DNA from: Neiella holothuriorum
Lineage (GTDB): Bacteria > Pseudomonadota > Gammaproteobacteria > Enterobacterales > Neiellaceae
Length of the DNA stretch: 64,000 nt
NCBI RefSeq assembly: GCF_019457915.1
Contig: NZ_JAHZSS010000018.1
Location: 1-64,000 of the forward strand
Reading direction: 5' to 3'
Part shown: positions 56,161 through 64,000 of the stretch, piece after piece
Position numbering within the stretch: the first letter of the stretch is position 1
Layout of the letters: the number at the start of each line of letters is the position of its first letter
Notes under the pieces: generated by a model
Databases searched by the model: none
Seen by the model: the letters and a program-made list of their open reading frames with translations, nothing else
What the model was told of the DNA's origin: nothing
Program-made: the position numbers and the translations under genes

Positions 56161-57786
56161 TTAATCCCAATCGGCATCAGGGCGCACTTGATAATCGAGG
56201 TAATCGAAGTCCGCATGCAATTGCTGGCCACTAACATCACAAACAAATAAGCCGACGAATGTTCCCGTAAAGCGGAAGGTATCTGAGCCGCCTTCATCGG
56301 ACATCGGTGTGCTATTTAGGCGAGGGCCAATGGCGTGCCAGTTTATGCCATCAAGGGAGTAGCTAAACTGATACCACTGCTTTTCTAGCGAGACCTTCAG
56401 ATACACGCGCCCGTTACTCTCAATGGTGACTTCTGGCAGTTCGTCGTATTGATCATCTTGATATTGCACGATTTGCAGCACTGTCTGGCCGTCATCATTC
56501 AGGGTTTGCTTGAGGAAGTAGTGACCGGTTCGGGCGTAATAAACAACGAGGCCAGCCATTTGCAAAAAGCTTGATGGCGAAAATTCCATTGCGGTTTCTA
56601 CGCTGGCGTAAAACGCTTGTAGACGGCGAGCCACTAAGCTTTGTTGGTAGCGCGAATATAAATAGTGACGGCCTCGCAAACGCAGGTAACCGGGCCGCTC
56701 GATCAAACTGCCCCAAGTTTCCGTAAAGGGCTCTCGTAAGGTTTGATAGTCAATGCCTAGATTAGGGTTATCAAAGTCATCTCGGCCGGTAGTGGCAGGC
56801 CAAGGCTGAGTGGGGAGATTGGGCGCCGGAACTTTCACCAATGGTGTGTTTCCACCACTTTCTAAATAAGGCCAGCCATCGCGCCATTGGATCTTTTGAA
56901 GACAAGATTCGCGACCGAGAATGCTATGCCCATGGCCCCACTTCGGAATGAATTGATGCCCCTCAGGGTTCTTGATTTGTCGCCCTGAGAGGTGGGTCAT
57001 ATACCACTCGCCGGCTTGTGTTTGGAAGAAGAAACCATGACCTGCACGCTGCAACTCGGCATGCTCTTTAAAGCGTGACGTTAGCATTGGATTATTGGGG
57101 TGGATCTCATATGGCCCGGTGAGCGAACGTGATCGGCAAACCGTCACAGCATGGTGAATGCCTGTGCCTCCTTCGGCGGTGACCAAGTAGTAGTAACCGT
57201 CCTTTTTGAGAATTTGTGGTCCTTCGGTACAGCCAAGCTCAGTGCCTGCAAAAATCTTCCTCAGCGGGCCTTTTAGTTGCTCGGTGTCGGCATCAAATTC
57301 TTGCAGTACGATGCCGCCAAAATAATTCGTGTGTTTGCGTCCATCCCACAACATGTTAACCATGTATTTTTTGCCATCATCGTCATGGAACAAGGACGGA
57401 TCAAAGCCATAGTTGCCGATCGAAATCGGCTCGCTCCACGGGCCTTCAATCTGCTCTGCGGTCACCACAAAACAGGGCGTTGCCATCCAACTACCACCGC
57501 GACAGCTGTGAACATTGCTAAAGCACAGCCAAAATTTACCGTCGGCATGAGATAGGGTCGGTGCGTAAACGCCCTCTGAATTATCTATGCCAATCATATT
57601 CAGGTGGGCAAGTGTATCTAAGGGGTGCTTCAACAAACGCCAATTGATCAAATCGGTTGAATGATGGATTTGAATGCCGGGAAACCATTCGAAGGTTGAG
57701 GTGGCGATGTAGTAATCATCACCCACGCGGCAGATAGATGGATCAGGATTAAAGCCGCGGATCACCGGATTTGTTATTAACGTCAT
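56161..57786 (-). CDS. GH43 beta-xylosidase/arabinosidase
   Basis: 541 residues. A five-bladed propeller GH43 domain (about 1-315) with the catalytic base Asp in GFNPDPSICRVGDDYY, the pKa-modulating Asp in GFDPSLFHDDDGKKYM and the acid Glu in GCTEGPQILKKDGYYYL, followed by the C-terminal concanavalin-like domain of two-domain beta-xylosidases (about 335-540). No signal peptide, so it acts on imported xylo-oligosaccharides in the cytosol. AAAAGGAAC precedes the ATG. Divergent from the AraC gene, which is the likely regulator. Confidence 0.93.
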   Translation of the reverse strand: MTLITNPVIRGFNPDPSICRVGDDYYIATSTFEWFPGIQIHHSTDLINWRLLKHPLDTLAHLNMIGIDNSEGVYAPTLSHADGKFWLCFSNVHSCRGGSWMATPCFVVTAEQIEGPWSEPISIGNYGFDPSLFHDDDGKKYMVNMLWDGRKHTNYFGGIVLQEFDADTEQLKGPLRKIFAGTELGCTEGPQILKKDGYYYLVTAEGGTGIHHAVTVCRSRSLTGPYEIHPNNPMLTSRFKEHAELQRAGHGFFFQTQAGEWYMTHLSGRQIKNPEGHQFIPKWGHGHSILGRESCLQKIQWRDGWPYLESGGNTPLVKVPAPNLPTQPWPATTGRDDFDNPNLGIDYQTLREPFTETWGSLIERPGYLRLRGRHYLYSRYQQSLVARRLQAFYASVETAMEFSPSSFLQMAGLVVYYARTGHYFLKQTLNDDGQTVLQIVQYQDDQYDELPEVTIESNGRVYLKVSLEKQWYQFSYSLDGINWHAIGPRLNSTPMSDEGGSDTFRFTGTFVGLFVCDVSGQQLHADFDYLDYQVRPDADWD

Positions 57787-57888
57787 GATTGTTCCTTTTG
57801 ATGGCGATCATAAGGCTATTGCGTTGGTGTCTGGCAATCTGTATTAAAATAGCTAATTAATATAATTAAATTGCTAAATGGAGGCGCT

Positions 57889-58758
57889 GTGACACCGGTT
57901 AGTTTTGAAAATGTTCATTTGCCAGTGGCAACCCATTACGGCTTTCGACACTATCAACAGGATTCGGAGCAAAGGGTTGAAGTGGCGCCTCATTTTCATT
58001 TGATGTACGAGTTGATGTGGTTCAGAAAGGTGTCTGGCTCGATTCGAATCAATGAGCAGCGTTATGAAATTGGAGCTAATTCGTTGCTGTTCGTACCGTC
58101 GCTTTTAGTCCATGACATGCGCACAGACGCAGCTCGGCAAGAGTTTTTTTTATTGCAGTACAGCGCGGATTTATATGCCGATTTAAGTTTATTGCCGCAG
58201 CAGCAACCCTTGTTAATGCCTCTGGTGCAAACGTTGACTGGCACCGATGCTCAGCACTTAGATCACCTTGCTAGCTGGCTTGGCGAACTTGATAACGGTC
58301 CTGAACAGTTGTCATTGAAGCAAAGTGTCATGCGCACCTTGTTGTTATTGGTTGGTCAGCTACAACAGGCGTACGCCAGTCGCCATAAACACGCGGCCCA
58401 TCAGCAGCACAGTTGCTCCAAAATATTGCCGTTAATTCAACGATTAGAATCAGATAGTCAAATTCACTTAACGCTTGATCAAGCGGCTGATTTTTCCGGT
58501 ATGTCGCGCTATCACTTTTCCCGCAGTTTCAAGAAATTACTTGGGCAAAACTTTAAGGATTACCTGCTGAAGCGGAAGCTCAGTGCTGCCGTTAGTTTAT
58601 TGGTGAATTCACAACTGACCATTGCCGAAATTGCTTATCGCTGCGAATTTACCGATAGCGCTTATTTTTGCGCCAAATTCAAACAGCAGATGGGACAAAC
58701 CCCGCGTCAATTTCGTAGCAACATTTTGCAGGCGAATGAGTTTGCGGCCTCGTATTGA
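57889..58758 (+). CDS. AraC-family transcriptional regulator
   Basis: 289 residues: an N-terminal cupin-like sensing domain (HFHLMYELMWFRKVSGSI; FVPSLLVHDM) and a C-terminal double helix-turn-helix (LTLDQAADFSGMSRYHFSRSFKKLLGQNFKDY in pieces: DQAADFSGMSRYHFSRSFK, TIAEIAYRCEFTDSAYFCAKFK). Such proteins often sense a sugar and activate the divergent enzyme gene, here GH43 across 102 bp. The start is set to GTG 57889 with GGAGG just upstream; a TTG at 57871 is the alternative. Confidence 0.9.
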   Translation: MTPVSFENVHLPVATHYGFRHYQQDSEQRVEVAPHFHLMYELMWFRKVSGSIRINEQRYEIGANSLLFVPSLLVHDMRTDAARQEFFLLQYSADLYADLSLLPQQQPLLMPLVQTLTGTDAQHLDHLASWLGELDNGPEQLSLKQSVMRTLLLLVGQLQQAYASRHKHAAHQQHSCSKILPLIQRLESDSQIHLTLDQAADFSGMSRYHFSRSFKKLLGQNFKDYLLKRKLSAAVSLLVNSQLTIAEIAYRCEFTDSAYFCAKFKQQMGQTPRQFRSNILQANEFAASY

Positions 58759-58778
58759 GACCGCAACCTTGCAACGGA

Positions 58779-60488
58779 TTATTTGGCGTCAACAACCTGG
58801 TCGTCATTGTCCTTTTCAGAGCCACTTTCGTTGTCTGTATTATGGGTGTGGTAAATATGAACATCGCGCTGTGGGAACGGAATATTGATCCCTTCTTCAT
58901 CAAACTTGAGTTTGATCTGACGAGTTAAATCCCAGTATACGTCCCAATAATTTTCGGTACGGACCCAAGGACGAACCCAGAAATCAACTGACGACTCACC
59001 AAGATTCGCGAGTTTAATGACCGGCTCCGGATGTTTCAGTACATGCTCGTGAGCTTTAACCACTTCTGCAATGGCTCGTTCGGCTTTGGCGATGTCATCC
59101 TTGTAGCCAATGCCAAAAATCAAATCAACGCGGCGCACGCGTTCGGCTGTGACGTTAGTGATTACATCCTCCCAAATCTTGTTGTTGGGCACGATGATGC
59201 GCTGATTATCAATGGTTTTGATGGTGGCATTAACCAAGCTCAATTTTTCAACGGTGCCGGATACGCCACCGGCTTTGACCATGTCATTAACGTCGAATGG
59301 TCGATAAATCAGGATCATTAAGCCCGAAGCGAAGTTCGACAGCGTTCCTTGTAAAGCAAAACCAATCACAATACCGGCAACACCGAAACCGGCCAGTAGC
59401 GGCGCAACTTCGAATCCGGCTTGCCCTAGCGCAACCAAGATGCCAAACACCATAATGATTTTGTGCGCGATGGAAGCAAAAAACTCCTGAAGTAGCTTAG
59501 ATAAATTCAGTTTGGAGTTGCTGGTGGCTTTAAATACCAGTTTGCGAGCGGTTTGAGCGACAAAATGAAATGCCACTAGAATGGCCACGATCACAATCAA
59601 TTTGAACAAAAGGTTGGGGCCAAAATCGAGGAATGCCGTCCATAGTTTTGATGACCAGCGAGACACCAAGCGTGAGATGACGTTGATATTAAAAATGTCT
59701 TCGGTAACGGCGCCAGTACTGGCAATTAACGCTTCTTTGTATCGACTGGTATTGGTCCCTAACTGATCGAGCAGCTGAACGGTAAGGGCCAGGGAGGCAT
59801 TATTACTGTCAATTTTTTCATGATATGCGCGAATGGCCGTATCAAGGTGCTCTAGCTCTGAACTCAAGGCTTCTGATTTCTCTTCGGCGAGTTGAGTCAA
59901 TTGCTGTTCAGAGTAAATAAGCAACAGGCTTATGTCGTCTGCACGAGCGATCAAGGCCTTAGTAAAGTTGTTGCGTTCACTGCTGGTTGTTAACCCCACT
60001 TTGTCTTGCCACGCAATATTTTGCATGGTGAAGCTCAACATGGAATCGAGGCGCTGCTGCAAATGGGCCATTTGAGATTCCCAATCGAGCAATTCCCCAC
60101 TGTCTTTGGTCGAGCGTTTTTCACGCTCTTCATCAATGTGTTTCTCGAGTTCAATGAGGGCATTTCTTGCTGCCGATGCTTGCTCTTCGAGAATGTCTTT
60201 AACGGATTTCAGCTGCGCCGCTGATAACGAGGCAATTGTTTCCTGATCGCCCAACAACTCATCCATCTGAACTTGCTGTTGACTCACTATTTGCTGAACT
60301 CTAAGCCGGATCAGCAACCGTTGTTCGCCCGTCGCTTTGACAGGGTGATTAATGTAGCGGGTGAGGCGTTCGTGTTGTTCTTCGAGCTGACTGATTTGGC
60401 TGTCGATGTCTGTGGCCGCGATCGAAGTTGAAGCGATAAAAAGGCTGATGGCCGTGAGGGCTAGCCATTGATAGCAATAACGAATCAT
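58779..60488 (-). CDS. MscS-family mechanosensitive channel with periplasmic coiled coil
   Basis: 569 residues: signal peptide (to about 24), a long helical coiled-coil periplasmic region (about 25-240), TM helices (about 275-395) and an MscS core with the pore helix GFGVAGIVIGFALQGTLSNF, IDNQRIIVPNNKIWEDVI and an alpha/beta tail ending RDVHIYHTH. ATG 60488 is chosen over one ten codons upstream because AAGGA lies six bases before it. Distinct from the other MscS protein at 15964, which has a different N-terminus. Osmotic safety-valve role inferred from the family. Confidence 0.92.
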   Translation of the reverse strand: MIRYCYQWLALTAISLFIASTSIAATDIDSQISQLEEQHERLTRYINHPVKATGEQRLLIRLRVQQIVSQQQVQMDELLGDQETIASLSAAQLKSVKDILEEQASAARNALIELEKHIDEEREKRSTKDSGELLDWESQMAHLQQRLDSMLSFTMQNIAWQDKVGLTTSSERNNFTKALIARADDISLLLIYSEQQLTQLAEEKSEALSSELEHLDTAIRAYHEKIDSNNASLALTVQLLDQLGTNTSRYKEALIASTGAVTEDIFNINVISRLVSRWSSKLWTAFLDFGPNLLFKLIVIVAILVAFHFVAQTARKLVFKATSNSKLNLSKLLQEFFASIAHKIIMVFGILVALGQAGFEVAPLLAGFGVAGIVIGFALQGTLSNFASGLMILIYRPFDVNDMVKAGGVSGTVEKLSLVNATIKTIDNQRIIVPNNKIWEDVITNVTAERVRRVDLIFGIGYKDDIAKAERAIAEVVKAHEHVLKHPEPVIKLANLGESSVDFWVRPWVRTENYWDVYWDLTRQIKLKFDEEGINIPFPQRDVHIYHTHNTDNESGSEKDNDDQVVDAK

Positions 60489-60985
60489 TGAGCATCCTTG
60501 GTAAAAATCGTTTGTCACTGAGTCTAGTATCGAAGAAAAACAAAAAAAAACGACATCTAACTCACTATTTTTAGTGACTTTGTCATTGGGCCGTTTTGTT
60601 TTGGCTAAATCGTTGTGGAACAGGTATACGAGATTAAGTGCTGGCGGTAAACCTTGCTAAGCGAATTTACACTGATATAGCTCGTCGCACTTAACGCAAT
60701 ACGCCCAATTCTTTCTGAGAGCGGGGCGCCAATGCGAATTGTTGACGTGTTATCGGCCCACAAAGCCGTAACCGAATTGGTTGCTAAATAAGCGGTTTCA
60801 GGGAAAGAGAGCTGTAATTTAGTGTTTCAACCTCGGGAAGGGGAGGAAAAATGGATACGTAAACGGCTTTAATGTAAGCATTGTCGGGTCCCATTCTTAT
60901 TCATAAGATACTTCTAAGTTGTTGCTAAAAGGCAATATTTACGCTCCGAAATAGTGGCGGTAGTCGCATAGAAATCCGCACTTAC

Positions 60986-60999
60986 TGAAATCGTTTTCA
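60986..60999. promoter_or_regulatory. Operator-like palindrome A
   Basis: TGAAATCGTTTTCA, one mismatch from the perfect palindrome TGAAAACGTTTTCA; central CG is typical of LacI-family sites. Confidence 0.45.
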
Positions 61000-61101
61000 T
61001 TAAATTAGCGAAAAATTGAACAATTTTACGGGTGTCGAATCAATTGGTTTTTCTCGTTTCGCGTTAAAAAGACATCGAGCCACGTCATTGTAAAGTGATC
61101 T

Positions 61102-61115
61102 AGATAACGTTTTCA
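61102..61115. promoter_or_regulatory. Operator-like site B
   Basis: AGATAACGTTTTCA, identical to site C 186 bp downstream and close to site A. Confidence 0.5.
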
Positions 61116-61225
61116 TTGATTGGTTGGCATGGTTTTGCGTTACTGTAATGCTCTGTAATTAAAGGGTTTAAATTTAAATTAAACAAAAACGTAACCGACC
61201 TCACACTATTCCATAACTAGAATGT

Positions 61226-61255
61226 TTGACATTCTTAATGCCTAGATACCAGAAT
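61226..61255 (+). promoter_or_regulatory. Possible promoter of the TonB receptor
   Basis: TTGACA (61226-61231) with CAGAAT at 61250-61255, spacing 18. Lies between operator-like sites B and C, which would suit repression by looping or road-block. Confidence 0.4.
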
Positions 61256-61287
61256 CTATTTAGTTCGCAGGCTCGAAAAACGAACAA

Positions 61288-61301
61288 AGATAACGTTTTC
61301 A
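61288..61301. promoter_or_regulatory. Operator-like site C
   Basis: AGATAACGTTTTCA, exact copy of site B, about 118 bp before the receptor ATG and just downstream of the predicted promoter. Confidence 0.5.
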
Positions 61302-61418
61302 GGTCAACGGCTCGCCAACTATTAAATAAAGAGTCGGTAAACGCGAACCATACAAAGAACAGTGAACCGGTTTGCTTCTTGGAGCAGTTCTGAGAGGGGA
61401 TCAGAAAGGGATCAAAAG

Positions 61419-64000
61419 ATGATTAATAAATCACATAAATTCAAATACTCTGCGATAGCACTAGGGGTGGCTAGTTGCTTTGCGGCGGCACCTTTGGTCG
61501 CGCAAGAACAACCAGATGCGGGCGATGACGTTGAAATCATCAACGTAACTGGTGTGCGCGGCTCGCAAATCAAGTCTATTAACGTGAAACGCGGTGCCGA
61601 CTCTGTAGTCGACGCAATTTCTTCCGAAGATATCGGTAAACTACCGGACGCAACGATTTCTGATTCGCTTCAGCGGATCTCGGGTATTCAAATCCGTCGT
61701 TCTGCGGGTGAGGGTGGTTCAGTCAACATCCGTGGTTTGCCACAAGTTTTGACTCAAATGAATGGTGAGCAATATCAAGGCGCCAACTCAGTTGTTTCAA
61801 GCCAACCAGATTTCGGTGATGTACCTGCACCGCTATTCCGCGGTGTTGAAGTTCATAAATCGCCAACTGCCAGTCTAGGTAACGCCGGTATCACCGGTAC
61901 CATTAACCTACAAACGTATCGCCCATTTGATTTTGATACCGGCTTAACGACAGCAGGTAGTATTGAAGCGCGTTACGGCATGGAAACTGAAAGTACGGAT
62001 CCTGCTGTAAATGCCTTAGTGAACTGGAACGATGAGAAAGTTGGCTTCCTGCTCGCGTTAGCATACTCCGATGTTACCTTGTCTAACTCCTACAATGGTT
62101 TCAACACCTCTGCTGTTGGTGAAGTTGGCTGGACTGGTCAATTTGCTGACACTTGGATTGGTGAAGAAGACCAAGGCCGCTGGTACATGGGCGCCCAAGG
62201 TTTTGCTGCTTGGAACCAAGAAACTGAGCGTGAACGTCTTGGTGTGAATGCTTCGTTGCAAATCGACTTAGGCGAAGGCTTTGTTTTCACCAGTGATATT
62301 TTCTATACCGATCAAGACGAGTACAACCGTAAGGTTGGTATGAGTGCGACCGATAAGTGGCAAAGCTGGAACTGGTTTACGCCAACCTCTGAGCGCGCTA
62401 CCGGTGCAGAACACAATGGTGGCGAATTCTATTCGTGGCAAACCATTGATATGAATCCTAAGCGTGTTAAGTCATTTACTCAGAATGACTCTTACTTAGC
62501 TGATTCAACCAACATGAACTTCCAGTTGGACTACGATAACGGCGGCAATTTTACTGGTAACTTCCGCGGTATTGTTGGACGAGCGAATCGCGACAAGCGC
62601 CACGGCTACAACGAAGGTGATTTGACCAACGGTACCAGTACCTTGGGTCGTACCACTAACTTCTTGCCATCGGACAAGTGTGAAGCTGGCGATGAAGTTG
62701 TTGGTGATATGGGCGGCTGTAACCAAGAAATTAACCCGCTCGGTTATGGTGAAAACCCACAATTGTCATTGGATACGAATGGCTCGCACCCAACCTGGAG
62801 TGGTTTCGATAACGAAATCTCTGGTGGCTTAGGTGATGGCGCAACATTGGCCGATTACATGAGCAACCTCGGTAGCTATAACATTGGTGCCTTCTCTTCA
62901 GAGAACAATGAAAACTCTGAAGCTGATTTGAAAGCATTCAGCTTGAATGGCTCGTATAGCTTTGACCGCGGCTTTATCACCAGTGTTGATATGGGCGCTC
63001 GTTTATCTACCCGCGAAGTTGATTTTGAACGTTTCCACTTGTTCTCGCCATTCCACAACGCAGGTTGTGAAGCCCAATGGAAAGCAACCGACGTACTGTT
63101 GAATGCTGACGGTGCTTGTCAAGATGGCGAAATGGTTAACGGTGAATTCGTGCCATACGTGGTGCTAGAAAGCGTCGCCCTCGACGAGTACAACAACGTG
63201 ACATACATTACTGACTTCGGTCCAGTAAGCGGTATTCCAGGTATGTGGGCTGTTAATCCGAAGGATTATGACAACCCAGAAGCGTTCCACAACAAAGTAT
63301 TCGGCTCAACCAGAAAGCAAATCGTACCTGGTCGTAGTTTCGCCGTGGACTTAGACGAAACGTCTTACTACGTGCAAGGTAACTTCGAGTTCTTAGATGG
63401 TGACTTGACCGGTAACGTTGGTATGCGAATGGTTGAAACAGACCTAAGCGTCAAGCAGAACATTGCCGGTGCGGGTATTGCCTATGGTAACTCGAACGAA
63501 GATGCTGGTGACATTCTGACCAAGCGAAGCTACAACGACTACCTGCCATCATTGAACATGGCGTATGAGTTGTCTGAAGATTTGATTTTACGTGTTGCAT
63601 TTAGCAAGAACATGATACCGCTGGATCTTAACCAGTGGGGTGATGGTTTGAGCATTAGCTACGCGTTAGATTCAAATGAAGACAGCGAGACCTATGGTCA
63701 ATTCATTGCGACCTCAGGAACATCTGACGGTAACCCTGAATTGGATCCATGGCGTTCAGATAACTACGACCTTTCTTTGGAATACTACATTGGCGAAGCG
63801 AGTATGTTGAATGCCGCGATCTTCAAGGTAGATATTGATAGCTTCACGCAGAACGAAACTATCCAACAAGAAGTGCCAGATGCTGACGGTGTTGTTCGCC
63901 GCAGTGTACCGGTCACAACCAATGTTCAAGGTGAAGGTGGTACGCTCGAAGGTATTGAACTCGGCGCCAAGATGGCGATGAGTGACCTGTTGGGCGACAA
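61419..64000 (+). CDS. TonB-dependent receptor, carbohydrate type, 5' part
   Basis: At least 860 residues; the frame runs off the window end. It has a signal peptide (to about 28, PLVAQEQ), a plug domain with EIINVTGVRGSQIKS, DAISSEDIGKLPDATISD and SLQRISGIQIRRS, then beta-barrel strands with long extracellular loops. This matches the large receptors of Alteromonadales and Xanthomonas that import oligosaccharides. AAAGGG precedes the ATG. The upstream operator-like sites suggest sugar-responsive control; the substrate cannot be read here. Confidence 0.93.
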   Translation, partial: MINKSHKFKYSAIALGVASCFAAAPLVAQEQPDAGDDVEIINVTGVRGSQIKSINVKRGADSVVDAISSEDIGKLPDATISDSLQRISGIQIRRSAGEGGSVNIRGLPQVLTQMNGEQYQGANSVVSSQPDFGDVPAPLFRGVEVHKSPTASLGNAGITGTINLQTYRPFDFDTGLTTAGSIEARYGMETESTDPAVNALVNWNDEKVGFLLALAYSDVTLSNSYNGFNTSAVGEVGWTGQFADTWIGEEDQGRWYMGAQGFAAWNQETERERLGVNASLQIDLGEGFVFTSDIFYTDQDEYNRKVGMSATDKWQSWNWFTPTSERATGAEHNGGEFYSWQTIDMNPKRVKSFTQNDSYLADSTNMNFQLDYDNGGNFTGNFRGIVGRANRDKRHGYNEGDLTNGTSTLGRTTNFLPSDKCEAGDEVVGDMGGCNQEINPLGYGENPQLSLDTNGSHPTWSGFDNEISGGLGDGATLADYMSNLGSYNIGAFSSENNENSEADLKAFSLNGSYSFDRGFITSVDMGARLSTREVDFERFHLFSPFHNAGCEAQWKATDVLLNADGACQDGEMVNGEFVPYVVLESVALDEYNNVTYITDFGPVSGIPGMWAVNPKDYDNPEAFHNKVFGSTRKQIVPGRSFAVDLDETSYYVQGNFEFLDGDLTGNVGMRMVETDLSVKQNIAGAGIAYGNSNEDAGDILTKRSYNDYLPSLNMAYELSEDLILRVAFSKNMIPLDLNQWGDGLSISYALDSNEDSETYGQFIATSGTSDGNPELDPWRSDNYDLSLEYYIGEASMLNAAIFKVDIDSFTQNETIQQEVPDADGVVRRSVPVTTNVQGEGGTLEGIELGAKMAMSDLLGD

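Larger units (their letters stand above)
60489..61418. other. 930-bp regulatory region upstream of the TonB receptor
   Basis: No convincing gene: the longest clean frames are very short. It contains three operator-like sites sharing AACGTTTTCA or ATCGTTTTCA, a possible -35 TTGACA at 61226-61231 and the receptor ribosome site AAAGGG at 61405-61410. A stretch of A near 60541 may be a minor slippage tract. Confidence 0.6.

Noticed and set aside
60732-60791. 19-codon frame MRIVDVLSAHK... in the receptor upstream region
   Set aside because: Looks protein-like but is too short, has no ribosome site, and may be chance or a decayed remnant.
1-64000. CRISPR, tRNA/rRNA genes, insertion sequences, prophage
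   Set aside because: No short regularly spaced repeats, no tRNA-like TTCGA arms with acceptor pairing in intergenic DNA, no transposase or phage proteins. The 312-bp and CAAGCC repeats are coding repeats.

Overview
The window reads as chromosome of a marine-type gammaproteobacterium, most like the Alteromonadales in gene content. That placement is inference from gene order and protein style (LapA-type adhesin export, thrLABC with an attenuator, GrcA, YvcK, a CAZyme-linked TonB receptor, many GGDEF/EAL proteins); no rRNA or tRNA gene is present to confirm it. Both strands are densely coded. I saw no insertion sequence, prophage, tRNA or CRISPR array.

Layout. 1-10.9 kb: a Lap-type biofilm locus, with the 3' end of a giant repetitive adhesin, its outer-membrane channel (lapE type), an OmpA-like protein, the periplasmic protease LapG, the c-di-GMP receptor LapD, a small opposite-strand gene, and the type I secretion ATPase and adaptor (lapB/lapC type). 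11-20 kb: housekeeping and envelope genes (Pmp3-like peptide, SlyD, GlpQ, FklB, carboxylesterase, cation/proton antiporter, MscS channel, MalS-like alpha-amylase lipoprotein). 20.5-28.6 kb: a signalling block with a PotD/NspS-like polyamine-binding protein overlapping an MbaA-like GGDEF-EAL protein, a second GGDEF-EAL protein, then two small lipoproteins and an unknown membrane-anchored protein. 28.6-32.3 kb, minus strand: TesB, a CbiX-like chelatase and a large protein of unusual architecture. 32.7-37.6 kb: the threonine operon with a readable leader peptide and attenuator. 37.7-43.3 kb: grcA with a well-placed FNR-like site, a GAF-GAF-GGDEF-EAL protein, a WbuC-family cupin, a 3-methyladenine glycosylase-like protein and YvcK. 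43.3-46.6 kb: a GntR regulator and a NapC-type plus octaheme HAO-like cytochrome pair. 46.8-51.7 kb: glpX, avtA, and serC-serA in which SerC looks like the alphaproteobacterial/archaeal type. 51.8-54.3 kb: a FIST-GGDEF-EAL protein. 54.5-58.8 kb: a carbohydrate cluster (secreted AGE-fold-like protein with a hexanucleotide repeat, GH43 beta-xylosidase, AraC regulator). 58.8-64 kb: a second MscS protein, a 0.9-kb regulatory region with three operator-like palindromes, and the first 2.6 kb of a TonB-dependent receptor cut by the window end.

How it fits together (inference): the window holds both ends of a biofilm switch. A polyamine-sensing pair and three other GGDEF/EAL proteins could set c-di-GMP levels, and LapD-LapG would read them to keep or cut the adhesin exported by LapBCE. 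The rest is amino-acid biosynthesis, anaerobic/redox functions and polysaccharide use.
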